Source: Bacteroidales bacterium
GTDB taxonomy: Bacteria; Bacteroidota; Bacteroidia; Bacteroidales; F082
Direction: 5' to 3'
Length of the DNA stretch: 61,720 nucleotides
NCBI GenBank assembly: GCA_016936355.1
Contig: JAFGYB010000002.1
Span: 1-61,720 of the forward strand
The notes under the pieces were generated by a model. That model was not told the DNA's origin. It made no database searches and saw only the letters and a list, made by a program, of their open reading frames with translations. Shown here one piece after another: positions 16,519-25,022 of this stretch. Position 1 is the stretch's first letter; every line of letters begins with the position of its first letter. Both the position numbers and the translations under genes were made by a program.

Positions 16519-17190
16519 TCAATGAGCAGCAGCGGTAACTGCGGTTGAAGCGGCAATACCGGCCACAATGGCTGCCTGCACCAGTTTTATGGTTTCGTCA
16601 ACGGCTTCGGCCAGCGGCATGTCTTTGATCATGACCTTAAGCTTTTTCTTTAGGGTTCTTAGTTCTTGCGGATCGGTTGTGATGATGCGATACATTTTGC
16701 AGGCAACAGTCAGTCCCAGCAGCGCCCCCTCTTCAGCTGTCAGTTCTTTGGGATGAAAGACAACGTTTTTCAACTCGCCGATTATTTTATCTCTGGTTTT
16801 TGTCTCGGTAAGGTAAGAGCGTTTGTAGGGTATAAGTCCCAGAAATTTTTTGTGTTTGATGCGAACCAGTCTTTTCCGCTCCAGGTTTTGCAGGATTTCT
16901 TTTCTAAACCGGTTCGATTTTCTGGAAAGCTTTGAAATCCAGTACTTCATTTTCTTTGGTTTGGTCGCCTGTCCGATCGTACTGATAATTTCTGACAAAA
17001 CAGGATCTGAATCATGGCGGATATTCAAAACCAGCTCTTTATTACGAACGGATAATTTACCTGCCGCAGAAAGTTCCAGCAGGAGCGCGCCGATTAATCC
17101 ATAATTGATCATAACATCGGCGATCAGAAACCGACCCTTTGTCGGATGATGAGCCAGGAGTAAAAATTTCTCAGCAATATTGAGTTCCAT
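16519..17190 (-). CDS. GPP34 (GOLPH3-like) family protein
   Basis: 223 residues. The N-terminal pattern AEKFLLLAHHPTKGR, then GLIGALLLELSAAGKLSV and KELVLNI, matches the GPP34 domain. In eukaryotes this is the Golgi phosphatidylinositol-4-phosphate reader GOLPH3; in bacteria the role is unknown. The middle part is strongly basic, and the C-terminus has LTAEEGALLGLTVACKMYRI followed by an Ala-rich hydrophobic tail. No signal peptide, so it is probably a cytoplasmic, membrane-associating protein. It starts 5 nt after the stop of the secreted phosphoesterase gene upstream, so they are cotranscribed. Confidence 0.82.
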   Translation of the reverse strand: MELNIAEKFLLLAHHPTKGRFLIADVMINYGLIGALLLELSAAGKLSVRNKELVLNIRHDSDPVLSEIISTIGQATKPKKMKYWISKLSRKSNRFRKEILQNLERKRLVRIKHKKFLGLIPYKRSYLTETKTRDKIIGELKNVVFHPKELTAEEGALLGLTVACKMYRIITTDPQELRTLKKKLKVMIKDMPLAEAVDETIKLVQAAIVAGIAASTAVTAAAH

Positions 17191-17195
17191 AAGAT

Positions 17196-18551
17196 TTAGA
17201 ATTTCATGTTTAAAACGGGCTTTATTGTTCCGTCACGGTATAAAAACAGAGGATTGGGCCGGCTGACACTATTGATGTTCACCCAACCCCCCGTGTTGTA
17301 GATTGAAAGGTTTAGGTCGATGTATGTTTTGTCGTGGCTGTAAATGTGTTTTTTGTATTGCACATTAAAACAGGGCACATGGGTATGACCGTAAACCAGT
17401 TTATCAAATACCAGCGAATAGGTTTTATTTCCGCTTTTCAAATGACCCATCTGATGTTGGGTGTGGATTAAATAAGGATCAACCAGGTTGGGGTATTTCA
17501 TGAGAGAGACAATGTCGAAATCCTTCGGTTTGGAGGTTTTTACCATTTTAATAGGAAAGAGCGCGGGATATTTCTTACCCAATACCGAATAAATTTTTTC
17601 ATATTCAGGATCGGTGTAAAATTGCAGGTCACTCATTCCCTGTGCTATGGTATCAAAGGTTTGAGCGACTTCATAATCACTGAATTCGGTTAGGGGAGCA
17701 TTATTTTTTTCCAGTTCACTAAAATAAACCGAGTCATTCATATGCCTCAGGTATTGATCAAAATTCAGGGCTGTTTTGTTCCATCCCGGTTCAAAAAAGT
17801 GTCCGTGGGTGACACAAATCCCCTCGTTGCTGTTTGAAACAGGTTTGATATAAAGGTTCGGGTATGCAATAAATACGGGCTTTGTATTCTGGCTGAGGGT
17901 TGCGGAAATAAAATTTTTGCGGTGGTCCGGAAAAATAATGGAATCTTCAATGACCATTTTGTTGTTTTTCAGGTCCAGCAAACCAATGGCTTGTTGCGGT
18001 ATGGGCAAAGCAGTAAATTTATTCTGAAGGTGGTTTGAAATATAATATTCTTCCTGCAGCAGCTTCCACACATGGTGGTCGTGATTTCCGGGCAGGTAAA
18101 TAATGTTGTCGAAAAAGGAGATAAAGGTTCTTTTGTCCTTTGTAAAGGTCACTTTATTGAAAAAATCATGGGTCAAATTCAGTACATCGGATTCATTGTG
18201 GATGGCCATGTCAAAAATATCTCCAAGAAGAATGAGGTAATGTATCTTCCCTTTGGCTCCCAGTTTTTGGTTTAGGTCATGCACCATTTCAGCCACTTCT
18301 TTTCGGTAATAAATTACTTTACCGTCAACGGTTGCAGAGAGATAATCATTTTTGGTGTCATTTTTTGGCAGAACTCTTGTCACTGAACCATACACTTCAC
18401 CGATGTGAAAATCGCTCATAAACATGGCGACAGGAATTTGGCCCTTTCCGTTTACTACAGATTTTATTGTGTGGTTAGATTGTGTTTGGCCGAAGCCAAC
18501 ACTAAAGCTTAATGCCAAAAAAAGCACGAAGAATGATTTATAAAGTTTCAT
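17196..18551 (-). CDS. Exported calcineurin-like metallophosphoesterase
   Basis: 451 residues. A signal peptide ends near residue 21 (VGFGQ), so the enzyme is exported. The five metallophosphoesterase blocks are in order: FMSDFHIGE (about 43), LLGDIFDM, PGNHDHH, THGHFFEP and YGHTHVP, giving a dinuclear metal site. The substrate is not evident. Long insertions between blocks 3 and 4 make it larger than minimal members. It is the first gene of a two-gene unit with GPP34; I find no clear -7 element in the 147-bp gap upstream. Confidence 0.9.
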   Translation of the reverse strand: MKLYKSFFVLFLALSFSVGFGQTQSNHTIKSVVNGKGQIPVAMFMSDFHIGEVYGSVTRVLPKNDTKNDYLSATVDGKVIYYRKEVAEMVHDLNQKLGAKGKIHYLILLGDIFDMAIHNESDVLNLTHDFFNKVTFTKDKRTFISFFDNIIYLPGNHDHHVWKLLQEEYYISNHLQNKFTALPIPQQAIGLLDLKNNKMVIEDSIIFPDHRKNFISATLSQNTKPVFIAYPNLYIKPVSNSNEGICVTHGHFFEPGWNKTALNFDQYLRHMNDSVYFSELEKNNAPLTEFSDYEVAQTFDTIAQGMSDLQFYTDPEYEKIYSVLGKKYPALFPIKMVKTSKPKDFDIVSLMKYPNLVDPYLIHTQHQMGHLKSGNKTYSLVFDKLVYGHTHVPCFNVQYKKHIYSHDKTYIDLNLSIYNTGGWVNINSVSRPNPLFLYRDGTIKPVLNMKF

Positions 18552-18698
18552 TTTGGGTATTGTTTGGTTAATAATAATTGTAACTCAGGGTGAACTATTT
18601 GCTTGTAATAGTTCCCCGAGAGGATACAGGGTAAAGTTATTAAATATTACGAAACCAAAGGGTTGAATTTAATCTCTGGAAGAGCAAATGGGCGGGTG

Positions 18699-19115
18699 CT
18701 ACTTTGTAGATCTCTCGCTTCTGTAATTACGGCTGATAAATACAATCTCCACCACGAAATAAAACAAGAAAACAATTAATCCCACCATGAAGAGCTTGGG
18801 AATAGGGACGGATGAAAAATCGATGGAAATTTTACTGAACCAGCCGGAAACAAAAGGAAAATACTGAGGACCTTGTCCGGTGGAAAACAACAAAGCCAAC
18901 AGTGCCACCACGATCGAAGTAATCAATACCCATCCCTTGGCAGGAATGATCGGAGCGGCATGGATTACGGTCGGTTGTACCGATTCTTTGGTCTTGATTT
19001 TTTCCATGAGTGAAGGAAGAAAATCTTCTCCCGGTTTTTCCAGGGGCATGGACCGGACGGCTTCTTTTAAGAAGTCGTCTGTGGGATCTGTTTCGTTGAA
19101 TTTTATTGAGTTCAT
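18699..19115 (-). CDS. Small two-helix membrane protein downstream of ECF sigma factor
   Basis: 138 residues. An N-terminal cytoplasmic part of about 60 residues contains MPLEKPGEDFLPSLMEKI, and two hydrophobic segments lie at about 63-81 and 107-127. It lies 11 nt after the sigma factor gene, the usual place for an anti-sigma factor. The N-terminal length and the F-x-x-x-L-M motif resemble Bacteroidota anti-sigma-like proteins, but there is no zinc HxxxCxxC motif. I call it a possible anti-sigma factor without family proof. Confidence 0.65.
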   Translation of the reverse strand: MNSIKFNETDPTDDFLKEAVRSMPLEKPGEDFLPSLMEKIKTKESVQPTVIHAAPIIPAKGWVLITSIVVALLALLFSTGQGPQYFPFVSGWFSKISIDFSSVPIPKLFMVGLIVFLFYFVVEIVFISRNYRSERSTK

Positions 19116-19126
19116 GATCTTCCTTT

Positions 19127-19684
19127 TTACGTGGTTACTTTGTCTTTGAGTTCGGCATAGAGTTTCTGCCGGCTTCGGTGTAGTTTCACTTTTACATTCT
19201 GAACCGACAAATCCACAATGTCGGCAATTTCTTTTACCGACAGGTCTTCATAGTAGAACAAAGTTACTATGATTTGATCGGTTTCGGGCAGGTGCAACAG
19301 GGCTTTCTGAATTTGTTTATTTGTTTCGTTGTTTTGGATTGTGTGGAATGCATCCGGTTCGTGGTTTCCGGTATATTCGATGCGGCTGTCAAGAGAGGTG
19401 GTTCCCCGGTTCTTTTTACCGGATTTCAGGTAATTTAGGGACTGGTTGTAAGCAATGCGGTAAACCCACGTGGAAAATTTGGATTTTCCCTGAAACCGAT
19501 CCAATGAATCATATACTTTCATAAATACATCCTGTGCCACTTCTTCTGCCTCCTCTCTGTTTTTCAATATTTTGAGCGACAAGGTGAACACCATGTCCTG
19601 GTATTTTTGTACCAGGGCAACAAAGGCGGCCCGGTCGCCGCTTAAAAACCGTTCGATGTTTTGATGATCACCTGTTGCTTCCAT
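19127..19684 (-). CDS. ECF-subfamily RNA polymerase sigma factor
   Basis: 185 residues. Region 2 includes FVALVQKYQDMVFTLSLKIL and AEEVAQDVFMKVYDSLDRF with STWVYRIAYNQ; region 4 includes LPETDQIIVTLFYYEDLSVKEIADIVDLS and VKVKLHRSRQKL. The frame is open upstream to a TTG at 19756, but the ATG at 19684 (MEATGDHQNIERFL) gives the normal start. The membrane protein gene directly downstream is the likely regulator. The 70-nt leader holds a perfect dyad. Confidence 0.94.
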   Translation of the reverse strand: MEATGDHQNIERFLSGDRAAFVALVQKYQDMVFTLSLKILKNREEAEEVAQDVFMKVYDSLDRFQGKSKFSTWVYRIAYNQSLNYLKSGKKNRGTTSLDSRIEYTGNHEPDAFHTIQNNETNKQIQKALLHLPETDQIIVTLFYYEDLSVKEIADIVDLSVQNVKVKLHRSRQKLYAELKDKVTT

Positions 19685-19699
19685 TACACTATTGGACAA

Positions 19700-19714
19700 C
19701 GGAACATTGTTCCG
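19700..19714. promoter_or_regulatory. 15-bp dyad in the leader of the sigma factor gene
   Basis: CGGAAC-ATT-GTTCCG, 6-bp perfect arms. A second inverted pair, GGTTACA (19714-19720) and TGTAACC (19741-19747), lies next to it. Both sit within 65 nt upstream of the ATG and could be an operator or a leader structure. Confidence 0.35.
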
Positions 19715-19801
19715 GTTACAAAATGAAGCGAAAAAATTTCTGTAACCAAAGTACAAAAACCGTTGTCAAAGTGGTAAAATGTTTCATTTAAAATTAAGAA
19801 A

Positions 19802-20155
19802 ATGGAAGTATCAATTGTTTTTATCAGCTTGTTTATCGTGGTGTTTGGAATTTTTTACCTGCATTATTCCACACGAAACAAAGAACGTCTGGCCCTGATT
19901 GAAAAAGGACAGGACGTAAATATTTTTTACGGCGACAAAAAGTCCAACGGGCCGCGTACTCCCTCGCCGGTATGGAAAATTATTATTCTGAACCTGGGAC
20001 TGATTCTGTTGGGCGTGGGACTGGGAATTTTTCTGGGCGCCTTATTGTATCAGGTTGCTGGTATGGAAGACGAATCCGCTTATACGGCTGCCATCTTTAC
20101 CATGAGTGGGATTGGTCTGCTGGTGGGTTTTTTCATCACAAAGAACTTCAAGTAA
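19802..20155 (+). CDS. DUF6249-like small membrane protein
   Basis: 117 residues. A helix at 4-22, a cytoplasmic-looking segment with STRNKERLALIEKGQD, then two further helices (about 58-80 and 95-112). The short N-terminal helix followed by R/K-x-E-R-x-A-L-I-E-K-G is the pattern of the DUF6249 family common in Bacteroidota. Function unknown. It is divergent from the ECF sigma gene, with 117 bp between start codons, and could be one of its targets. A strong terminator follows. Confidence 0.7.
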   Translation: MEVSIVFISLFIVVFGIFYLHYSTRNKERLALIEKGQDVNIFYGDKKSNGPRTPSPVWKIIILNLGLILLGVGLGIFLGALLYQVAGMEDESAYTAAIFTMSGIGLLVGFFITKNFK

Positions 20156-20173
20156 AAATTCCGTTTGCTAACA

Positions 20174-20204
20174 AAAAAAGCCCGGAATTTTTCCGGGCTT
20201 TTTT
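20174..20204. terminator. Bidirectional rho-independent terminator
   Basis: A 14-bp perfect stem (AAAAAAGCCCGGAA paired with its complement), TTT loop, A-run before and T-run after. It serves the DUF6249-like gene on plus and the slipin gene on minus. Confidence 0.9.
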
Positions 20205-20219
20205 AGTGAAGCTACATTT

Positions 20220-21203
20220 TTATTTACCAGACAGAAGGTCTTTAATGCCGCCAAGCGAACTCAGCACACCCGAAGCTTCGTAAGGCAGGTAAACGGTTTT
20301 GTTGTCTTTACCGCTGACCATTTCGCCCAGGGTTTCAAGGTATCGTACGGCGATCAGATATTTTACCGGATCACTTTCTTTGGTGTCTATGGCTCCGGTT
20401 ACCAGTTTAATGGCCTGGGCTTCGGCTTCGGCTACCCGGATACGGGCCTGTGCCTGACCCTCGGCTTTCAGAATCTCAGCTTGCTTGTCCCCTTCAGCCC
20501 TGTTGATTTCTGCTTCTTTAAAACCTTCGGCTTCCAGAATCTTGGCTTTTTTCTGACCTTCGGCTTCCAGCACGGCAGCCCGACGATCCCGTTCGGCACG
20601 CATCTGTTTTTCCATAGCGGTTTTAATATCCTGCGGCGGATTGATATCCTGCAATTCCACCCGGTTTACTTTCACGCCCCATTTATTGGTCGCGTCGTCC
20701 AGAATCAGCCGAAGTTTGGCATTGATGGTATCGCGCGAACTCAGCGATTCGTCCAGCTCCAGTTCACCGATCACATTCCTCAATGTGGTTTGGGTCAGTT
20801 TTTCGATGGCGTTGGGCAGGTTCTCGATTTCATAAACGGCCTTGATGGCGTCTGTAATCTGGAAATACAATAATGCATTGATTTCCACATTTACATTGTC
20901 TTTGGTAATGACGTTTTGTTTGGGGAAATCATACACGGTTTCGCGCAGGTCGATCCGGGCTTTGTTTCTAAAGCGAACAATCTGCCGGTCGGCCACATCT
21001 TCCAGTACATAGCGCCAGACAATTTCGCGTGGCTTGTCGATGACCGGTATGATGATGTTAATCCCTGAATTCAGGGTGCGACTGTATCTTCCCAGCCTTT
21101 CGATCAGCATGGTTTCCGACTGACGTACGATTTTGATGCCGGATCCCACAAAGAAAATCACAAACAATGCTATAACAGCAAGAACAATAATACTTCCTCC
21201 CAT
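20220..21203 (-). CDS. SPFH/Band 7 domain protein (slipin/QmcA-like)
   Basis: 327 residues. One N-terminal transmembrane helix (3-24), then the SPFH/Band 7 domain (IKIVRQSETMLIERLGRYSRTLNSG onward; ending near 190). A long helical region follows with repeated AEG-x-K-x-A-x-I motifs (LEAEGQKKAKILEAEG, RAEGDKQAEILKAEG), as in flotillin and stomatin-like proteins. It forms large oligomers in lipid microdomains in known relatives. The NfeD gene lies 7 nt upstream; slipin-NfeD pairing is a conserved bacterial arrangement. Confidence 0.93.
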   Translation of the reverse strand: MGGSIIVLAVIALFVIFFVGSGIKIVRQSETMLIERLGRYSRTLNSGINIIIPVIDKPREIVWRYVLEDVADRQIVRFRNKARIDLRETVYDFPKQNVITKDNVNVEINALLYFQITDAIKAVYEIENLPNAIEKLTQTTLRNVIGELELDESLSSRDTINAKLRLILDDATNKWGVKVNRVELQDINPPQDIKTAMEKQMRAERDRRAAVLEAEGQKKAKILEAEGFKEAEINRAEGDKQAEILKAEGQAQARIRVAEAEAQAIKLVTGAIDTKESDPVKYLIAVRYLETLGEMVSGKDNKTVYLPYEASGVLSSLGGIKDLLSGK

Positions 21204-21210
21204 AATGTTT

Positions 21211-21648
21211 TTATTTTAAAGGTTTTACAATAAGAACGATGCTTTCGGTACGCACCACTTCCACCGTGGTGTTCACAGGGATATCGGAGCCGTCTTCCGA
21301 TCGGGCACGCCACACGTCACCGTCGATGGCAACCCTGCCCGATTCGTTTTCAGCATCAATGGCTTCTACTACTTTTGCTTTTCTTCCGGGCAAACTTTCC
21401 ATGTTGGTTTTGATTCCTTTGGACGCCTTGTACCCGTATTTGTTGATGAGCGGACGGACAGCGAAAAAGGCAACTAGGGCTCCCACAGAAAACATAAAAA
21501 TCTGCCACGAGGTAGAAACGCCCAAATAGGCACCCAACGCAGCCACGAAGAAGCCCACAGCCAAAGAACCGGCAAAAAATCCGGTTAGAAAAATCTCGAT
21601 GATCAGGAAAAAGACCCCGAGAATAATCAGGAGTTGATAAATTTCCAT
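21211..21648 (-). CDS. NfeD-family membrane protein
   Basis: 145 residues: several transmembrane helices in the first 70 residues and a C-terminal OB-fold domain (GRKAKVVEAIDAENESGRVAIDGDVWRA), the short NfeD1b form without a protease domain. Partner of the SPFH protein encoded just downstream; known pairs act in membrane microdomain organisation. Confidence 0.9.
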   Translation of the reverse strand: MEIYQLLIILGVFFLIIEIFLTGFFAGSLAVGFFVAALGAYLGVSTSWQIFMFSVGALVAFFAVRPLINKYGYKASKGIKTNMESLPGRKAKVVEAIDAENESGRVAIDGDVWRARSEDGSDIPVNTTVEVVRTESIVLIVKPLK

Positions 21649-21673
21649 AGGTTTTTAATTACAACAATGCTCT

Positions 21674-21681
21674 CAAATTTA
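21674..21681 (-). promoter_or_regulatory. -7 element upstream of the nfeD gene
   Basis: TAAATTTG on minus, 25 nt before the ATG at 21648; fits TAnnTTTG. Confidence 0.35.
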
Positions 21682-21756
21682 CTGAAAAAGCTTTGAAAAC
21701 AGCCGATTTGTTGCAAAAAATTCTTTCGGATAAGAAGAAGGAGGTTTTGAAAGAAT

Positions 21757-22314
21757 TTACGAAGTTTTTCCTGTATCCAGTACGTTTTTGATTACATCTT
21801 CCTTGTCGGGAAGCTGGAATTTGAAGTTTTTCAAATTGAGCCACGAGTAGAGTGTGGGAGCAATGGATTCAATGGGTTCGTAAAAAATCGATTTTTCGGC
21901 CGTCTCTTTTTTGATCACCGAACGACCCCCGTCGAAATAGTTGATTACAAAAATAACGATGCTCAGAAACAGCGCCCCTTTTAAGATGCCAAACACAGCC
22001 CCGGCCATTTTGTTCAGGAATCCAAGGAGCAAGACATCAATAACCTTTTCCAGCAATTTGCCTACAGCCAGCACAATAAACAAAACACCGATAAACGTCA
22101 CAATAAACGAAATGGCGGCCATGTATTTCTCGTCGATGGTAAAATACTGTCTCAGAATGTTGGCGGTAAAATCGGAGAAATAAAAGGCAAAATACAATCC
22201 CAGAATAAAGGCAGCGAGAGAGGTTAACTCAATAATGAGTCCTTTTTTATATCCGTTATACCCGAACCAAAGGAGCGGGATCAGCAGAATAAGATCCAGT
22301 AAATTCACGTTCAT
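21757..22314 (-). CDS. CvpA-family membrane protein
   Basis: 185 residues with four hydrophobic segments. The start NLLDLILLIPLLWFGYNGYKKG is the family's conserved opening (colicin V production protein/CvpA). A cytoplasmic tail carries the C-terminal FQLPDKEDVI. The family is linked to septal or envelope functions in other bacteria; its biochemical activity is uncertain. Its own -7 element separates it from the NusG-like gene. Confidence 0.88.
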   Translation of the reverse strand: MNVNLLDLILLIPLLWFGYNGYKKGLIIELTSLAAFILGLYFAFYFSDFTANILRQYFTIDEKYMAAISFIVTFIGVLFIVLAVGKLLEKVIDVLLLGFLNKMAGAVFGILKGALFLSIVIFVINYFDGGRSVIKKETAEKSIFYEPIESIAPTLYSWLNLKNFKFQLPDKEDVIKNVLDTGKTS

Positions 22315-22339
22315 GTTGTAGGCTTTTGTGTCCTTGTTT

Positions 22340-22347
22340 CAAAAATA
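22340..22347 (-). promoter_or_regulatory. -7 element upstream of cvpA
   Basis: TATTTTTG on minus, 25 nt before the ATG at 22314. Confidence 0.45.
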
Positions 22348-22363
22348 ACATTTTTTTAAACCC

Positions 22364-22867
22364 TTACGGTATAACGCGCAATTGATTTTTGGGCAGGTTT
22401 AAATACAAAGCACTGTTCACCACATCAATCATGATTCGCACTTTCTTCTTTCCTTTTACGTCCACCAGTTTTCCCTGCAGCCCGGTAAGTTTTCCTGAAA
22501 GGACTTCCACTTTTTGTCCTACTTCCCAGTGCTCCTGGTCGGTAGAAACCGGCTCCTTTTCGTTGAGATACAATTTAATGGCTTCGATTTGTTGCGGAGG
22601 CACCCGAACGGCTTTCCCTTCAAAAGTTACATAACGTACCGCTCCATGTACTACCAGTGTCCTGAAGTAATCCTTTTCGGAGATGTGTACAAAAATATAG
22701 GAACGAAACAACGGTTCTTCTACCCATTTCTTCCGGTCGCTCCATTGTTTCAGTCGCTGCTCCAGCGGCAAATAGAATTCAATGCCTTCCCCCTCAAGCT
22801 GTGCGGCTACTTTTTTTTCCGAACGCGATTTAACGTACAGCGCATACCATGCTTTTTCATTTTCCAT
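22364..22867 (-). CDS. NusG-like transcription antiterminator (UpxY type)
   Basis: 167 residues: NGN domain (EKAWYALYVKSRSEKKVA at the start, LFRSYIFVHI and VHGAVRYVTFEG) and a C-terminal KOW domain (VEVLSGKLTGLQGKLVDVKGKKKVRI). Specialised NusG paralogs of this kind (UpxY, LoaP-like) act on one operon, often exopolysaccharide. Here none follows: it is the last gene of an lnt-nitroreductase-NusG run. The gene overlaps the end of the nitroreductase gene; ATGs at 22867 and 22873 are both possible. It could act on a distant locus. Confidence 0.86.
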   Translation of the reverse strand: MENEKAWYALYVKSRSEKKVAAQLEGEGIEFYLPLEQRLKQWSDRKKWVEEPLFRSYIFVHISEKDYFRTLVVHGAVRYVTFEGKAVRVPPQQIEAIKLYLNEKEPVSTDQEHWEVGQKVEVLSGKLTGLQGKLVDVKGKKKVRIMIDVVNSALYLNLPKNQLRVIP

Positions 22868-23411
22868 AGCCATTGTACCGAACAATTTGATTCAAAGATT
22901 TGCGGATTTTTTTTCGATGTTTGTATTTTTCGGGTGTATAGCCCAGTGTCACCAGCAGTGGAATGTTTTTTTCTTCGGGAACAGCCAGCAGATCTTTTAC
23001 TTTCTGTTCGTCGAACCAGCCCAGCATACAGCTTCCCAGGCCTTCTTCTGCAGCCTGCAAACAAAGATGTTCAGCTGCAATGCCAATGTCAATCAGCGGA
23101 TATTCTTTCTTTTTTACATGACCGCCCCACTCAGTCAGTAGTTTTGGTTTCTCCATCACCAGGGCAATGATTACCGGAGCCTGAACCACAAAGTTGTTGA
23201 AACTTTTCAGGGGGCCGGTGGTGGCCCTGGCGACCTCGTTCAATAATGGGTTTTCGTTGATGACCACAAACGTCCAGGGCTGTGAGTTACTGGCCGATGG
23301 TGCCAGGCGCGCTGCTTCAAGACAGTTTTCCAACTTGTCCTGCTCCACCGGACGTTCCGTATATTTCCGGTCGCTTTGTCGCTGCTGGATGAGGTTCAGA
23401 AAGCTGTTCAT
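22857..23411 (-). CDS. Nitroreductase-family FMN oxidoreductase
   Basis: 184 residues. FMN-binding N-terminal pattern QRQSDRKYTERPVE, ARLAPSASNSQPW, and GLGSCMLGWF later. These flavoenzymes reduce nitro compounds, quinones or similar acceptors with NAD(P)H; substrate unknown. Its start overlaps the lnt stop as ATGA, so it is translationally coupled to lnt, and its 3' end overlaps the NusG-like gene. Confidence 0.9.
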   Translation of the reverse strand: MNSFLNLIQQRQSDRKYTERPVEQDKLENCLEAARLAPSASNSQPWTFVVINENPLLNEVARATTGPLKSFNNFVVQAPVIIALVMEKPKLLTEWGGHVKKKEYPLIDIGIAAEHLCLQAAEEGLGSCMLGWFDEQKVKDLLAVPEEKNIPLLVTLGYTPEKYKHRKKIRKSLNQIVRYNGYGK

Positions 23412-25018
23412 TCTTCGGTCTTTTTGTTTGCTTGTTGTCTTCTCATGAAACCCTGAACCAGAGAGCCCAGTAAGATCAGTGCACTGATAAACGTGGAGCC
23501 TCTGGCGAGCCAGTCACCGTGTTCAACATAAAAAGTCAAACGACTGTTCAAATTCAGTGTTTCTTTAATGGCAATGGCTTCTTTGTATTTTGTCTGTTTC
23601 AGAAGATCACCCCGTTGATTGATGAAGCCTGAAATACCGGTTGTAGCCGACTGTGCCACATCACGCCGGGTTTCGATAGCCCGCAATACAGCCATCAGGA
23701 AATGTTGCCGGTAACCGGGCGTATTGCCCCACCACCCGTCGTTGGTGATGATGAAAAGAATCTGGGCTCCTGCTTTTACGCTTTGGGCCACGTAGTCGCC
23801 ATAAGCAGATTCATAGCAAATAAGTGGACAGATCTGATAATCCTCCTTATTGTTGGTGAACAGCGACAAATGATCGTCTGTTTTGAGTGTTCCCACAATG
23901 CCGCCCATATTGATCGCAAAATGTTCCAGCGGAGCCAGTATGGGCCAGGAAGGCATTTCTTCCACTCCGGGAACCAGTTTGGACTTATGATGTACCTGAA
24001 TATACTGGGTGTGATCCAGATAAAAAGCCGTGTTGTACGCATAATAGTACAATCCCTTTTTATAAAGACGAGCGGCATTGGTTAGCTTTTCCCCTTGTTT
24101 TACCCAGCTAAAAGTTGAGGCTCCCACAATAATGGACATATGCGGATACTGCATCAAAAAACTTTTCAGGGTTTTCAGACTTTGTGAACGCCACAGTGCA
24201 TCTTCCCAAATTGCTTCCTGTATGGTGGATTCGGGGAGTAAAATGTAATCGGTGGAATCGGTAACAACTTTTTTAGCCTGATTTAGATTTCTGGCAATTA
24301 TGGTATCAGCAGGCAGTGTGAATTCTTCTGTGTAAGGGTCAATATTGGGTTGAACAACTACTACCTGCACCGGATGGTCTGTTTCTTTGTAGTGGTTGTA
24401 TTCAATCTTGGAAATCACAATGGGAACAAAAAGAATCAGCAAAAAAACAGCACTGTTGATCTTCACCCCCATTATTTTTTTATGCTGCAGATTATTCATA
24501 ATCTGGAACGAAGCGATGTTGGCAGCCAGTACCCATAAGCTGCCGCCCAGTGTTCCGGTGATGTCGTACCACTGAATCCATTCGTGTTTGGTAGCAAATA
24601 CATTGCCCAGCGTGAGCCAGGGCCACGACAGGTCCCAGTTCATGTGAAAGGCTTCAAAGCTGATCCAGTAGAAGATGAGGATCCACCAGCCGCGTTTGTT
24701 GTTGAAAAACCATTTTTTGGACAAATGGAAGGCCTGGAAAACAATGGCCATAAACAGGGAGTTCAGTGCAAAGGCCGCGATGGAACCTGCCTGGGTGGCA
24801 TTCCAAATCCAGAACGTGGTAAGAACATTCCAAATGAAGAAAGCAAGCCAGGAATACCAGAACATGCCCTTTTTGTTTTCGTTTCCCAAATATTGCTGGA
24901 TAAAAAACAAGGGGACCCAGGCCACAAAAATAAGCGGGGTAAAGCCACGGGCCGGCCAGGCGGCGGCCATCAACACGCCGCTTAAAACTGAAAGTATAAG
25001 GAGGTGAACCTTTTTCAT
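23408..25018 (-). CDS. lnt: Apolipoprotein N-acyltransferase Lnt
   Basis: Inner-membrane enzyme adding the third acyl chain to lipoproteins. 536 residues: about six to seven N-terminal helices, a CN-hydrolase domain (about 220-480) and a C-terminal helix. The catalytic Glu-Lys-Cys triad is visible in LLPESTI, HKSKLVPGVE and LICYESAYG. Many lipoproteins are encoded in this window. A -7 element ends 4 nt before the ATG, which suggests a leaderless transcript in addition to read-through from the hydrolase gene. Confidence 0.94.
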   Translation of the reverse strand: MKKVHLLILSVLSGVLMAAAWPARGFTPLIFVAWVPLFFIQQYLGNENKKGMFWYSWLAFFIWNVLTTFWIWNATQAGSIAAFALNSLFMAIVFQAFHLSKKWFFNNKRGWWILIFYWISFEAFHMNWDLSWPWLTLGNVFATKHEWIQWYDITGTLGGSLWVLAANIASFQIMNNLQHKKIMGVKINSAVFLLILFVPIVISKIEYNHYKETDHPVQVVVVQPNIDPYTEEFTLPADTIIARNLNQAKKVVTDSTDYILLPESTIQEAIWEDALWRSQSLKTLKSFLMQYPHMSIIVGASTFSWVKQGEKLTNAARLYKKGLYYYAYNTAFYLDHTQYIQVHHKSKLVPGVEEMPSWPILAPLEHFAINMGGIVGTLKTDDHLSLFTNNKEDYQICPLICYESAYGDYVAQSVKAGAQILFIITNDGWWGNTPGYRQHFLMAVLRAIETRRDVAQSATTGISGFINQRGDLLKQTKYKEAIAIKETLNLNSRLTFYVEHGDWLARGSTFISALILLGSLVQGFMRRQQANKKTEE

Positions 25019-25022
25019 TGGG

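Noticed and set aside
22514..23170. 218-residue open frame antisense to the NusG-like and nitroreductase genes
   Set aside because: Overlaps two recognisable genes; Phe/Cys-rich composition typical of antisense frames.
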